From positions 225,674 through 289,673 of the forward strand of contig JARLUB010000002.1 in the NCBI GenBank assembly GCA_030920305.1: a stretch of DNA of 64,000 nt, in the 5' to 3' direction. This document shows, in pieces, positions 54,019 to 62,649 of the stretch; position 1 is the first letter of the stretch, and every line of letters begins with the position of its first letter. The notes beneath the pieces are model-generated. The model saw only the letters and a program-made list of their open reading frames with translations, did no database searches and had not been told where the DNA came from. The stretch is from Eubacteriales bacterium SKADARSKE-1. GTDB lineage: Bacteria > Bacillota > Clostridia > Oscillospirales > Acutalibacteraceae. The position numbers were made by a program, and so were the translations under genes.

Positions 54019-54201
54019 TTATCCGCAATTTAAATATTCTATGATATAACGCTTAGGAATCCTATATTGCTTGCCAATCTTTATGTTTTTAATTTTTTCT
54101 TCACGCAATAGGGAATAAGCAGTATTCTTTCCAATCTTAAGCATATCCATGAGTTCATTTATAGAAACAACATCTGGATATTGCGAAAACATTCTTTTCA
54201 T
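54019..54201 (-). CDS. Excisionase-like helix-turn-helix protein
   Basis: 60 residues from ATG 54201 (eight bases after AAGAGG; ATG 54207 is too close to it). The MerR/excisionase-type HTH is VVSINELMDMLKIGKNTAYSLL, followed by the wing REEKIKNIKIGKQYRIPKRYI. Position directly upstream of the integrase fits the xis role of directing excision. Confidence 0.8.
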   Translation of the reverse strand: MKRMFSQYPDVVSINELMDMLKIGKNTAYSLLREEKIKNIKIGKQYRIPKRYIIEYLNCG

Positions 54202-54228
54202 AATCATTACCTCTTAATAGTTTATAAA

Positions 54229-54480
54229 AACTTTCAACCTCTCAACCTACCGCTGGTTAACGGTAACACAGGAATTTAACCTTTCCCTCATTGGAACCGC
54301 GCTCTGGAACTTAATCTCGACTGCGTGCGGGAGTATCATTATGGGCTGCTGGATTCTTGGCGGACTAATAACCAATTAGTTTTATATCTAAGTGTTTGTC
54401 GCTCAAGGCGCACTTGATAAGACGCTTGTCCAACAGCTTAACGTAGCTGAGTGTTGATTATTTAATTTTCAAGGTTCGCG
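54229..54480 (-). other. GC-richer, structured-looking noncoding block in the integrated element
   Basis: No supported frame. GC content is clearly above the AT-rich background. On the minus strand small hairpins can form: CAGCT/AGCTG, CTAATTGGTTATTAG, TACCG/CGGTA and CAAG-TGCGC-CTTG. It lies between xis- and sigma-like genes, where Tn916/Tn1549-type elements carry conserved noncoding sequence. Candidate ncRNA or regulatory region; identity not recognised. Confidence 0.45.
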
Positions 54481-54617
54481 CATTTTGTTAAATAGAGGAT
54501 TGAATGTGTTTAAGTTTTTTAACCTCTAAAAAACCCTCTATATATATAAAGGAAATTAGAGGTATTTTTTATATCGTGTTGCAAGGGGAAATTCAAAAAA
54601 ATCTTAAAATTCTACGT

Positions 54618-54974
54618 TTAAGACAAATTTCTTTTTATTATTTGTGTTATTGAATTAAGGCGTCTTGCTATATTTGGCTGTGAGGTTTTATAAACTTTAG
54701 ACAAATCCTCTTGTGTTTTCCCCTCTTTAACTATGTAGCTGATAAATATCTGGTCTTCTACCGGTAAGTCTTTGATTGCTTTATAAAGTTTTGGGCTTTC
54801 TATCATCTCAATCCAACCTGTTAAACTTCTGTCAAAATAGGTCTCTTTGAAGTGCCCACTATGTTTGTCCTCATCAAATAAATACTCATGTTTTTCTATC
54901 TTCGTTTGGTTGTTAAAGTCCCTGATATCCATCCTTTCAACAACCTTATAGTAGTAAGCATTACTTTTTTCCAT
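54618..54974 (-). CDS. Sigma-factor-like protein with region-4 HTH
   Basis: 118 residues from ATG 54974, ten bases after GGAG. The C-terminal half is a sigma-70 region-4-type HTH (IKDLPVEDQIFISYIVKEGKTQEDLSKVYKTSQPNIARRL). The N-terminus resembles the Orf7-type proteins of Tn916-like elements (EKHEYLFDEDKHSGHFKE). It likely controls element transcription. The gene order int-xis-sigma-XRE is that of such elements. Confidence 0.75.
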   Translation of the reverse strand: MEKSNAYYYKVVERMDIRDFNNQTKIEKHEYLFDEDKHSGHFKETYFDRSLTGWIEMIESPKLYKAIKDLPVEDQIFISYIVKEGKTQEDLSKVYKTSQPNIARRLNSITQIIKRNLS

Positions 54975-55357
54975 TTTACGCACGCTCCAAATCATTAATT
55001 TTGAAATGATCTAGAGCGGCTCTATGGGAACCGTGCGTAATATAAAATCCAGCGTTTCACAATTTGCTTCCCTCGCGCCAAAGCAAAAAAGGCAAGGCCT
55101 ACTCAAATGAGTAAGTCTCACCTTAATAATTAATTGATGACACGAACATGCATATTATCCTACGACCTTTGCTTTGGCATCTTTCATATGTTTTCCAAAC
55201 GGTTAGAATGATCTTGCAAAGTTAAGTTGGATATTTTCTAAGACGCAAATCTGCAATATTTTTTAAAATCAGCAGTGTTAATTTAAAAGACAAAAATAAG
55301 TTTGTATTTTTCCTTTTTTAAATAAACAATTTCCGAGAATTAATTAACAGTTTTCTT
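54975..55357. other. Intergenic region in the element; no gene
   Basis: Contains inverted repeats (CGCACG...CGTGCG around 54979-55038, AAATCATT...AATGATCT around 54989-55012) and a short TACTCA/TGAGTA hairpin near 55098-55111. No coding frame with a start. Confidence 0.5.
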
Positions 55358-55510
55358 TTATTTCATAAGATGATTTAAAATAGTTAAAAATAATGAAATC
55401 GAGAAAATTGCATACAATGCCATCTCCCATTTTTTGTGTTTTTTTATGCTTTCCCATAAATAAAATAAATTTAAAATAAGAACAAGGGCCAATAAAATCA
55501 AATTTACCAT
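55358..55510 (-). CDS. Small membrane protein of the element
   Basis: 50 residues from ATG 55510, seven bases after AGGAG. Two hydrophobic segments (VNLILLALVLILNLFYLW and MALYAIFSISLFLTILNHL). Its start overlaps the stop of the XRE gene (ATGGTAA), so they are translationally coupled. Function unknown. Confidence 0.55.
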   Translation of the reverse strand: MVNLILLALVLILNLFYLWESIKKHKKWEMALYAIFSISLFLTILNHLMK

Positions 55511-55785
55511 AATTTGTCTCCTAGTTGTGCCTGTTTGCAAATTTCTTTTAACTGTTTTAGACCGCCATCCTTTGTGTAAAAAGTTTCCAAAGGAATTTTA
55601 AAATGCATTGCTAATTTTATTAAATGAAATGCGTTCGGCTGTACTTTTCCCGTTTCATAGTACGCATGAGTAGAGCGCTCTACCACCAGAATTTCAGCTA
55701 CTTCCTCTTGAGTTAATCTAAAACTTACCCGAATGTTTCTTATATTTTCTGCTAAATCAGCTTTATCAGTGATGTAAGTGGATAT
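55504..55785 (-). CDS. XRE-family transcriptional regulator, unusual start
   Basis: 93 residues if it starts at the ATA at 55783-55785, seven bases after a perfect AAGGAGG. In-frame GTG at 55686 would cut the HTH in half. The HTH reads LAENIRNIRVSFRLTQEEVAEILVVERSTHAYYETGKVQPN. ATA is not a normal start; it could be a mutated ATG, lowering expression, or sequencing error. Divergent from the second XRE gene, as a repressor pair of an element. Confidence 0.6.
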   Translation of the reverse strand: MSTYITDKADLAENIRNIRVSFRLTQEEVAEILVVERSTHAYYETGKVQPNAFHLIKLAMHFKIPLETFYTKDGGLKQLKEICKQAQLGDKLW

Positions 55786-55881
55786 AGTAAGACCTCCTTT
55801 TTAATTAATTTAAAGGACTAACAGTCCGATTATAACATTTTTTATTTTATATAATCAATAAAAAAAGGAAAAATTTTAATT

Positions 55882-56142
55882 ATGCATAAAGGCAGAAATA
55901 TTATAGGGCCTAGAATGAGAGAAGCTCGACTTTTAGAGAAACCTAAAGCAACTCAAAAAGATATAAGTGCTCGCCTAGAATTAGATGGGATCTATCTTAG
56001 TGAAAGTTCTATTGGAAAAATCGAATTATGTATTAGGCCAGTTACTGATATACAATTAGTAGCTATAGCTAAAGTGCTAAAAACGAGTGCAGCTTGGCTT
56101 TTAGGAGAAACAAATGATTTATATACAACTTCAAAGCTATAA
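55882..56142 (+). CDS. XRE-family regulator
   Basis: 86 residues. HTH: IGPRMREARLLEKPKATQKDISARLELDGIYLSESSIGKIELCIRPVTDIQLVAIAKVLKTSAAWLL, the common short XRE type ending with AAWLLGE. Weak ribosome site (AAAGGA about 12 bases before). Divergent from the other XRE gene with about 95 bases between, likely a shared operator region. Confidence 0.8.
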   Translation: MHKGRNIIGPRMREARLLEKPKATQKDISARLELDGIYLSESSIGKIELCIRPVTDIQLVAIAKVLKTSAAWLLGETNDLYTTSKL

Positions 56143-56394
56143 AGTAGAATGACCAGGTCCAAAAAACAGACAATAGACAACCCCCTACTGTAGAAAATAA
56201 CTACAATAGGGGGCTGCTATATATAGCAGGGAATATAAGGTTTTTTGCCACAGATTAAGTAAATTAAAGATTAGTATTGACAAGAACAAAGACTTATATT
56301 AAAATATATTTGATTTAGACAACTTTTTCAATTAAAACATTTTTATGGACAAATAATAAGAGGTGCTAGCTTAAAGCTTTGCACCTCTTATTAT
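56143..56394. other. Intergenic region with two adjacent hairpins; no gene
   Basis: CCCCCTACTGTAG/CTACAATAGGGGG (56181-56213) is followed at once by a perfect 16-base palindrome CTGCTATATATAGCAG (56214-56229). Neither has a T-tract. A minus-strand terminator lies at 56351-56396. Confidence 0.6.
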
Positions 56395-56396
56395 TT
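56351..56396 (-). terminator. Terminator overlapping the stop of the secreted-protein gene
   Basis: Perfect 16-base stem AAATAATAAGAGGTGC/GCACCTCTTATTATTT; its arm includes the stop codon at 56395-56397. Confidence 0.75.
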
Positions 56397-57255
56397 ATAT
56401 TATATTTTTGAAATATTCAGATTTATCTTTATCGTATGGAATTTGAAAACCACTCATATCAAAAGCTACTTTAGCACCGGGGCTTGTTGGATCTGTGTCT
56501 ACCGTCACAACTATTATATCTTTGTGCTCCCACTGCTTTTCTTTAACCATTTTAGAAAAGTCTTCCACTACCTGCTTAAATGGTTTTGCAATTTCCTCTT
56601 TAGGTATAACTTTTTCTATTTTGTCGCCAAATAACCTAAATCGAAGTGATTCAATATAACCAGCGTCTTTGCTTTCCTTAGATTTATCTCCGCACAATAA
56701 ATCCCAAAACTCCCCAACAACTCCCTTGTCTGGATTATTTAAACCTTCGGTTTTTGCAAACCAACTCTTAACCCACCCGGCTGCACGTCCAGGAAAACCG
56801 AATACCCCAGTTGCAGTCTCTTCCATAGGGGCTATAATGCCGTTTCGAGCAGCGCAAATGCCGGCTGAGCCCAACGCCATTATGGAAGCTGGAATTGCTG
56901 CAAATGGGCTAAAATATATTACAGCGCCCGTTCCTAGCAATCCAGCAAGTCCGCCTACAGCTAGGGCCAGCTCTTGTTTAATAGACCCATCTTCAACAAC
57001 AAAATCTTCAGCCTTATTAGCTAATTTTGTAAAGTAATCTATTATTTTTTCAGCATCATCATAACGAATTAAATACTTTTTGCAGGTCGGCTTATGATTT
57101 TTGCATGGTCCCTCATGCCAAGTGCTATCCAATAGAAAGTCTTCTTCTTTCCAGTTGTGACTCATATCTAAATCAGATTGATTAGCCATTACACTTACAT
57201 TTCCGGTAGCTAAAATTAAAGCTAACATTAGAATAATTGGTATTATTCTTTTCAT
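56395..57255 (-). CDS. Secreted hydrophobic-core protein A
   Basis: 286 residues: Sec signal peptide (IIPIILMLALILATGNVSVMA), then a conserved CKKYLIRYDDAEKIIDYFTKL motif, a glycine/alanine-rich hydrophobic stretch (LALAVGGLAGLLGTGAVIYFSPFAAIPASIMALGSAGICAARNG, about residues 93-135) and a C-terminal region QWEHKDIIVVTVDTDPTSPG. The hydrophobic core resembles glycine-zipper, membrane-inserting segments of pore-forming proteins (inference). Third of three neighbouring paralogues; a decayed copy lies at 62741. Function unknown. Confidence 0.65.
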   Translation of the reverse strand: MKRIIPIILMLALILATGNVSVMANQSDLDMSHNWKEEDFLLDSTWHEGPCKNHKPTCKKYLIRYDDAEKIIDYFTKLANKAEDFVVEDGSIKQELALAVGGLAGLLGTGAVIYFSPFAAIPASIMALGSAGICAARNGIIAPMEETATGVFGFPGRAAGWVKSWFAKTEGLNNPDKGVVGEFWDLLCGDKSKESKDAGYIESLRFRLFGDKIEKVIPKEEIAKPFKQVVEDFSKMVKEKQWEHKDIIVVTVDTDPTSPGAKVAFDMSGFQIPYDKDKSEYFKNII

Positions 57256-57269
57256 TTATAAAGTTCCCC

Positions 57270-58160
57270 TTAATTATTAGATTTATTTAAAATTTGACTT
57301 ATATTTTCGCCCAGTGTTATCATGTCCTTTTCATGCTGTTCTTTTTCTGCGTCAGTGTAGTTTTTTCCGGATTTTATAAAGCTAACTAAAGAATAATAAT
57401 CTTGAGGATCAGAACACATTTCTACAAAAATTGTATCTCTTCCGTCTTGCCAAGAACCTTTATTTATGCAAGTCGAAATTTGTTCTAGCGTAGATTGATA
57501 ATTAAAACCATCGATTCTTCTTAAATGAGTTTGTTCATATTTTTTATTTGAAAAAAAAGAATCAATACAAACTTTTACACTAGACATAACAATTAGTCCA
57601 GTTGAGCTTATAATGCCAAAGATACCTAAAGGAGAAAGAAGGTTTTGTTTTTCAAGCTCGGTTTTTTTATTATGTAAGTATGCTATTAACTCGGCACCTT
57701 CAATGCCAGTCGTAACTAAGCCAGAAAGTTGTTTTTGAATTCCTTGTTCAGCTTTTTTGTTATAAAAAAATACACCTAGACTTGCAATTGCCGTCGCAAA
57801 AACTCCGGACATAATGGGGACAATATTGCTTTCCCAAGTACCTATTTTATCAATTTCTTTTAACGAGATCGCTTGCGACTCTGGGTTTAACTTAGAAATC
57901 ACTTCATTTAGTTTGCTGTAATCAAAAACATGCAAAGTGTATTCACCGGTAAGTCCTATATTGCTCATTTTTACGTAAGATTGTCCATTTTTTACTTGTG
58001 CTATTGCTTCATCGTTTGCACAATCAAGCATTTTGGAAACAATTCCATTACTTTCCTGCATGCATTCTTCATAAATTGATGCAAAACTTGTAATTGACAC
58101 ACTAGCCATCAAAAATGACAAACATAAAATAATTGAAACAATTTTTTTTACAATATTCAC
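57270..58160 (-). CDS. Secreted hydrophobic-core protein B
   Basis: 296 residues, GTG start at 58160 nine bases after AAGGAG. Signal peptide VKKIVSIILCLSFLMASVSITSFA. N-terminal motif GLTGEYTLHVFDYSKLNEVISKLN, then hydrophobic VPIMSGVFATAIASLGVFFY and LLSPLGIFGIISSTGLIVMSSV, and a C-terminal domain RRIDGFNYQSTLEQISTC, then DTIFVEMCSDPQDYYSLVSF. The C-terminal domain closely matches protein C. 15 bases before protein A. Function unknown. Confidence 0.65.
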   Translation of the reverse strand: MNIVKKIVSIILCLSFLMASVSITSFASIYEECMQESNGIVSKMLDCANDEAIAQVKNGQSYVKMSNIGLTGEYTLHVFDYSKLNEVISKLNPESQAISLKEIDKIGTWESNIVPIMSGVFATAIASLGVFFYNKKAEQGIQKQLSGLVTTGIEGAELIAYLHNKKTELEKQNLLSPLGIFGIISSTGLIVMSSVKVCIDSFFSNKKYEQTHLRRIDGFNYQSTLEQISTCINKGSWQDGRDTIFVEMCSDPQDYYSLVSFIKSGKNYTDAEKEQHEKDMITLGENISQILNKSNN

Positions 58161-58173
58161 AATATCACTCTCC

Positions 58174-59130
58174 TTACCTATACTGATTCAAAATTTCAGG
58201 TAGCTCGGATTTCAAAGATTCAAATTTTTCAGAATATTTTTCATAATTCGTACTTTCTGGGACATTAAGCTTTCTAAAATTTACAAGTGAATAGTAATCT
58301 TTTGGATCAAAACAAAATTCTATATACACAGTATTTTTGTCTTTCCAGCAATCTTTTTTTATGCAAGCTAAAATATGCTCTATCGCAGATATATAATTAA
58401 AAACATCAATTCTTCTGCCGCGCGCTTGCTCAAAAAGATCATTCGCTTTTGACGAAGATGAAAATATACTTCCAGCACTACCCCCAATAACAGTTCCTCC
58501 TAGGATAATTCCAGTTTTTGCTGCAGCAGTAGCCGCCACTGCTGCGATTGGTGGGAACACAAATGATAAGGCTCCAGCACCTAATCCTACTGCAGCTCCA
58601 ATAAAACTCCATTTTTTTACATAATTTGAGTCATTACCTATACCCTTTACGACCTCACTGATAAGTTCCTCTTTTTTATGATCACTCATATTAAGTTTTT
58701 TAAATAACCCATTAACAATTTCTTGTGCATCGGTTAGAGAAATCCCGAAAGTATACATTACTCCTTGAACAGCCTTTTGCCTTGTAGATTCTATTTCCTT
58801 TTCTGTTTCAGCCGCAAATAAAGCTCTATTAAAAACTGAAGCGAACTCATCAAGAGTATTGTATGGCCAAAAATGCAAAGTATATTCAGCATTTGGTCCC
58901 ACATTTTTTATCTTTTGAGATTTATCAGGATATTTTTGAATTTCTCTTATTCCTTTGGACTCAGCACAGCCTAAATCAAAATAGCCCCCAGCTTCATTTC
59001 TCTGATCACAAATATCGATATCAACTTTTTCTTTCTCACTCCACGGTAAACTCAATGCTGAGGCACCCATACTTCCGATTCCAGAAAGCATAATTAAACT
59101 TAACACTAAACTAATACATTTTTTTAGCAT
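58174..59130 (-). CDS. Secreted hydrophobic-core protein C
   Basis: 318 residues from ATG 59130, nine bases after GAAGGAG. Signal peptide LKKCISLVLSLIMLSGIGSMGASA. Same layout as B: NVGPNAEYTLHFWPYNTLDEFASVF, a glycine/alanine hydrophobic core (IGAAVGLGAGALSFVFPPIAAVAATAAAKTGIILGGTVIGGSAGSIF, about residues 185-235), and RRIDVFNYISAIEHILACIKKDCW, then FCFDPKDYYSLVNF. First of three co-directional paralogues (C-B-A) 13 and 14 bases apart, so one operon. Function unknown. Confidence 0.65.
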   Translation of the reverse strand: MLKKCISLVLSLIMLSGIGSMGASALSLPWSEKEKVDIDICDQRNEAGGYFDLGCAESKGIREIQKYPDKSQKIKNVGPNAEYTLHFWPYNTLDEFASVFNRALFAAETEKEIESTRQKAVQGVMYTFGISLTDAQEIVNGLFKKLNMSDHKKEELISEVVKGIGNDSNYVKKWSFIGAAVGLGAGALSFVFPPIAAVAATAAAKTGIILGGTVIGGSAGSIFSSSSKANDLFEQARGRRIDVFNYISAIEHILACIKKDCWKDKNTVYIEFCFDPKDYYSLVNFRKLNVPESTNYEKYSEKFESLKSELPEILNQYR

Positions 59131-59166
59131 TTTTACAAACTCCTTCGAAATTAAATTTATAGACAA

Positions 59167-59858
59167 AAATATAATTGTGTAAGATTTAACATACCTTTTT
59201 ATTTGCTCATAGGGAAAATTTTCCGCCAGATAATAGTATCATTTTACAGTTTCTAAAAGCAAGAGGATAAGAAAAATTCTACCTTTCCGACAAAATATAC
59301 TTAATTTACCAAAAAAATTATTTATCTTCCCGATGTTTAAACCCGAAAAACCTCCCTGAACCGCAGCGTAGCAGCTCAGGAAAATAAAAATTTATTATTA
59401 CAAAAAGAAAAAAAGAGAACAACGCATGCGCTGCTCTCGATAAAACCTTAAGATTTTAGTTTACTTTTGTATTTCAGTTTTTAACAATTAAAGCTAACAA
59501 ACTGTAGCTGTTCCTTTTTTAGAACAACTCTGTCAAATCGATATCATAGACTTTGTACCATGCTATAGCTGGATAATTTAGTACGCTGGAGTAGTTCAAA
59601 ACAAAAATTTTAAGTGTTTCAACTTTTATCTCAAACTACTTTTCTAATGTTAGTATTTTTATAAGTGAAAGTTTTTGTTGTCAATATTTCATAAATTAAT
59701 TGTAAGTTCCTGTTAAAAGTATTGCTAACAACCGAATTTTCATTATATTTCTAAAATAGAATTATAAATCATTCCCCTTGTGATAAAATAGTTAAGTCTT
59801 TGTAAATCTTTACATTGTATGGACTTAATTTTTACATTTAATAAGGGGGGAACCAAAA
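59167..59858. other. 692-base intergenic region with a possible minus-strand small RNA
   Basis: No coding frame with a ribosome site. A terminator-like hairpin on the minus strand (59410-59440) has no gene upstream of it, and a TTGACA box (minus strand, 59679-59684) lies about 250 bases before it with only a weak -10. A further hairpin (AGTTGTTC with GGAACAGCT, about 59508-59531) lies between. Candidate small RNA, weak. Confidence 0.35.
59410..59440 (-). terminator. Orphan terminator-like hairpin
   Basis: Minus strand GAGAGCAGCGCATGCGTTGTTCTC followed by TTTTTTTC. Could end the C-B-A operon's antisense side or a small RNA; no gene precedes it. Confidence 0.5.
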
Positions 59859-62531
59859 ATGAAAAAGGTATTATCAAGCATTTTGATTTTAACTATGTCA
59901 ATTAGTTCAATAGGAACTATTTCAACTTTTGCTGATGAGTCTGAAGCAAAAACTTCAGCCACTACAGAAACACTTTCTGAAGTTGGCAATGTTAAAGTAG
60001 AAATAGACGAAGCCATAGATAAGCTTAAAGATAACATAACAAAATTAGAGGTAAAATCTTTTTGGCAAAGAAATAAGAGTGCGATTTTAAAAGTTGCATA
60101 TGTAGCTTTGGCAGCTGCCGCAACTGCGACAGCCTTTTATTTTGGAAACAAATATTTAGTAGCTAATCCTAAAGATATCAAAAGCAGCTCAGAGGACATC
60201 CAAGGCTCTATTGATTCAGTCAGTTCGGGGGAAAGCAAATCTGAACTTGTAGAAGGTTCAGAAAGCAATACAAAAAGCGAAAACCTGCTTGAATTTACTG
60301 TAGACAAGTCGGGTGAAATTGTTGAATTCCCAATTAACCAAATGGATAATGAGAACGCTACCCACCCTACAGACACACTCGAGGGGAAACAAGTTGAGGA
60401 TGCAGAAAGTGATGTATGTTTCTCTGAGCAAAAAGATGTAGACAATTCATCTGAAAGCGAATCTCCATTTTCTGTTGAGATTGAAGAAGAAGGCCAATGC
60501 CCAATAGATGATGAAAATCTAAATTCAGAAAATCAAATAACAATCCTCTCAACCCCAACTCAAGAAGACGGTGAAAATACAACCTCTACTAATTTAAAAA
60601 AGTCTGAAGAAACCCCTGCAGAGCCGGTTAAAACCGAAGGCCAAACTTCAGAGGAAGAACACACTCCAGAGCAAGTTGAAACCAAAAACCAAGATTCGGA
60701 GGGTAATTCGAAAGAAACTGAAAAAACACCGGTAAATGCAGAAGAGTCAACTGGTTTTTTTGCAGGAATCAAGAACAAGATTCTCGCAGCACTAGGACTA
60801 GGAGGAGGAACCACCGGTGGAGTAGTAGCTGCGAAGAAGTGCCTCAATTCAAGACGCCCAAATCGTAGCAGAGATAATAACCCAGGCAAAGAAAAAAGTG
60901 TAACAGAAGACGACCTCCAAAGATGGGGAAAACAACAAAAAGGAGGAACAGAAGGAACATCACCAAATCAAGACAATTTGGTAGCCAGTTTAAGTGCTGC
61001 GGCGCCGCCAGATGCATCAAAGTTCGAGTCGGTAACTTTACCAGGAGCTAGACCAACGCTGCCTCATCCCCCCCAAAGCCCACTCATAGGGCTGGTAGAC
61101 GCAACAAATATTCCACATGGCACACCGTTAGTAAGACAACCACCACCACACCCATATACAGCAGCACCTCCTCCGATTGCCAACCCACTAACTCTAAATA
61201 TGTTTCCTACGCCTAACATCTTAAGTGGCCAATCTCCTCCACCTCCTCCAGGATACAAACCACCGCAACCACCAGTGGTACAATCAACTGCAGGAAGAAT
61301 CCCACCACCAATGTTGCCACAGCAGCAACTTATGCCTAATGGAAGACCGATTCCCCAAAGGCAACCACAATTATATTGTCCTGAATACCAACAACCTGTA
61401 GCAAATACTGCAGCCGTTACAACTGCTACAACAACTACAACTTCATCTGAACCACCTGTAACGCCACCAGTTGAAGCAGCAATTAGAATAACACCTACTG
61501 CGCTTGTTTTTCCAGCCATTACAGCAACAGCAGCTTTAGCAGCTACTTATGACGAACCCACAGAATCAGATCATACTGATCTCGATGCTGCACCTACAAT
61601 TCCTACTGAACCTACTGAACCATCTCCATGTTTAGATGTGGTACTTAATGCAATAAATGCTGAATTTGCTGAAAATGAAGAGGCGCAATTATTCGTTAGA
61701 AATATTCTAGAAGATAAAGAAATTCAGGATTTGTTAACAATTCAAATCGTAAGACCAGGTGTTCCGCTTATAACTATTAGAAAAGTTTTGGTTGATATAC
61801 TCATCACTCTTAGACGATTTAATGAACCTAAAACAGCTAAAGATAACTTGATAAAACTTCTTAATAAGCTTTTTACAGTTACAAGTGTAGAAAGTTTAGA
61901 AGACGTAGCACATACTATTGCAACTGACCCCAACATTAATAGTGTGGATGAAATTATGGCGTATATAATAAGTAGTGGCCTTGATAAGGAGCTTAATACT
62001 GCTGCAGCGCCTGTAACGCCACCAATTGAAGCAGCAATTAGAATAATAACACCATCTACTGCTGCGCTTGTTTTTACAGCAGCAGAAGCAGCTATAGTAG
62101 CAACAGCACCTGCACCTGCTGAAACGGAAGACTTAAGAAATTTAATTGCTATGGTAGATACTATGGTTTTTGAAGAACGTATTTTAGAAAAAGTTGATTG
62201 GGCAGAACAATCAAATGCTAAACACAAACGCATAAAAGAAATTTTTCTAAATAACCCACAGATTAGACAGGCATTAATTAAAATTATGAAAAATAATTCT
62301 ATTCAGAGTGTTGCAAAAGTTTGTGATTATATAATCATCTTTTTTCTACATGTTACAGATAGGAATCAAGTAACCGAAGAAAATATGATAAAAATTATTA
62401 ACATTTTTGAAGAAATTCCCAGTAAACATTTAATGGACACTGCAACAGAGCTCGGTATGTACCAATATGATATGAGCCTTGCTTTACAATATCTAAATGA
62501 CTCCTGCGCTCCCCCCCTTTCTAAATCATAA
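59859..62531 (+). CDS. Secreted proline-rich protein with duplicated C-terminal modules
   Basis: 890 residues. Signal peptide 1-26 (VLSSILILTMSISSIGTISTFA), a hydrophobic segment at about 75-96, a long Glu/Ser/Asn acidic region (about 100-300), a second hydrophobic glycine-rich segment (GIKNKILAALGLGGGTTGGVVA, about 305-330), and a proline-rich stretch (about 381-507) with PPPHPYTAAPPP and SPPPPPGYKPPQPP runs. Then two modules start with VTPPVEAAIRITP (about 533) and VTPPIEAAIRIITP (about 718), each followed by an Ala-rich and a helical part. Starts after AAGGGGGG. Opposite strand to the hydrophobic-core genes. Function unknown; the proline runs resemble SH3/EVH1-type ligands, which is only an analogy. 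Confidence 0.7.
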   Translation: MKKVLSSILILTMSISSIGTISTFADESEAKTSATTETLSEVGNVKVEIDEAIDKLKDNITKLEVKSFWQRNKSAILKVAYVALAAAATATAFYFGNKYLVANPKDIKSSSEDIQGSIDSVSSGESKSELVEGSESNTKSENLLEFTVDKSGEIVEFPINQMDNENATHPTDTLEGKQVEDAESDVCFSEQKDVDNSSESESPFSVEIEEEGQCPIDDENLNSENQITILSTPTQEDGENTTSTNLKKSEETPAEPVKTEGQTSEEEHTPEQVETKNQDSEGNSKETEKTPVNAEESTGFFAGIKNKILAALGLGGGTTGGVVAAKKCLNSRRPNRSRDNNPGKEKSVTEDDLQRWGKQQKGGTEGTSPNQDNLVASLSAAAPPDASKFESVTLPGARPTLPHPPQSPLIGLVDATNIPHGTPLVRQPPPHPYTAAPPPIANPLTLNMFPTPNILSGQSPPPPPGYKPPQPPVVQSTAGRIPPPMLPQQQLMPNGRPIPQRQPQLYCPEYQQPVANTAAVTTATTTTTSSEPPVTPPVEAAIRITPTALVFPAITATAALAATYDEPTESDHTDLDAAPTIPTEPTEPSPCLDVVLNAINAEFAENEEAQLFVRNILEDKEIQDLLTIQIVRPGVPLITIRKVLVDILITLRRFNEPKTAKDNLIKLLNKLFTVTSVESLEDVAHTIATDPNINSVDEIMAYIISSGLDKELNTAAAPVTPPIEAAIRIITPSTAALVFTAAEAAIVATAPAPAETEDLRNLIAMVDTMVFEERILEKVDWAEQSNAKHKRIKEIFLNNPQIRQALIKIMKNNSIQSVAKVCDYIIIFFLHVTDRNQVTEENMIKIINIFEEIPSKHLMDTATELGMYQYDMSLALQYLNDSCAPPLSKS

Positions 62532-62537
62532 AAAAAT

Positions 62538-62570
62538 AATAACCTCCAGCAGTTTTTGCTGGGGGTTATT
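62538..62570 (+). terminator. Terminator after the proline-rich protein gene
   Basis: AATAACCTCCAGCA/TGCTGGGGGTTATT, then GTAATTT. Confidence 0.75.
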
Positions 62571-62649
62571 GTAATTTATAATGTAAAGTCTTTTATTAAT
62601 TAAACATTTTCCGTATTTATAATAATAACTACTGCTATCCGGCATTCCA

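Noticed and set aside
61064-61519. 151-codon Gly/Val-rich minus-strand frame
   Set aside because: Antisense of the proline-rich coding region (Pro codons read as Gly); no start signals.
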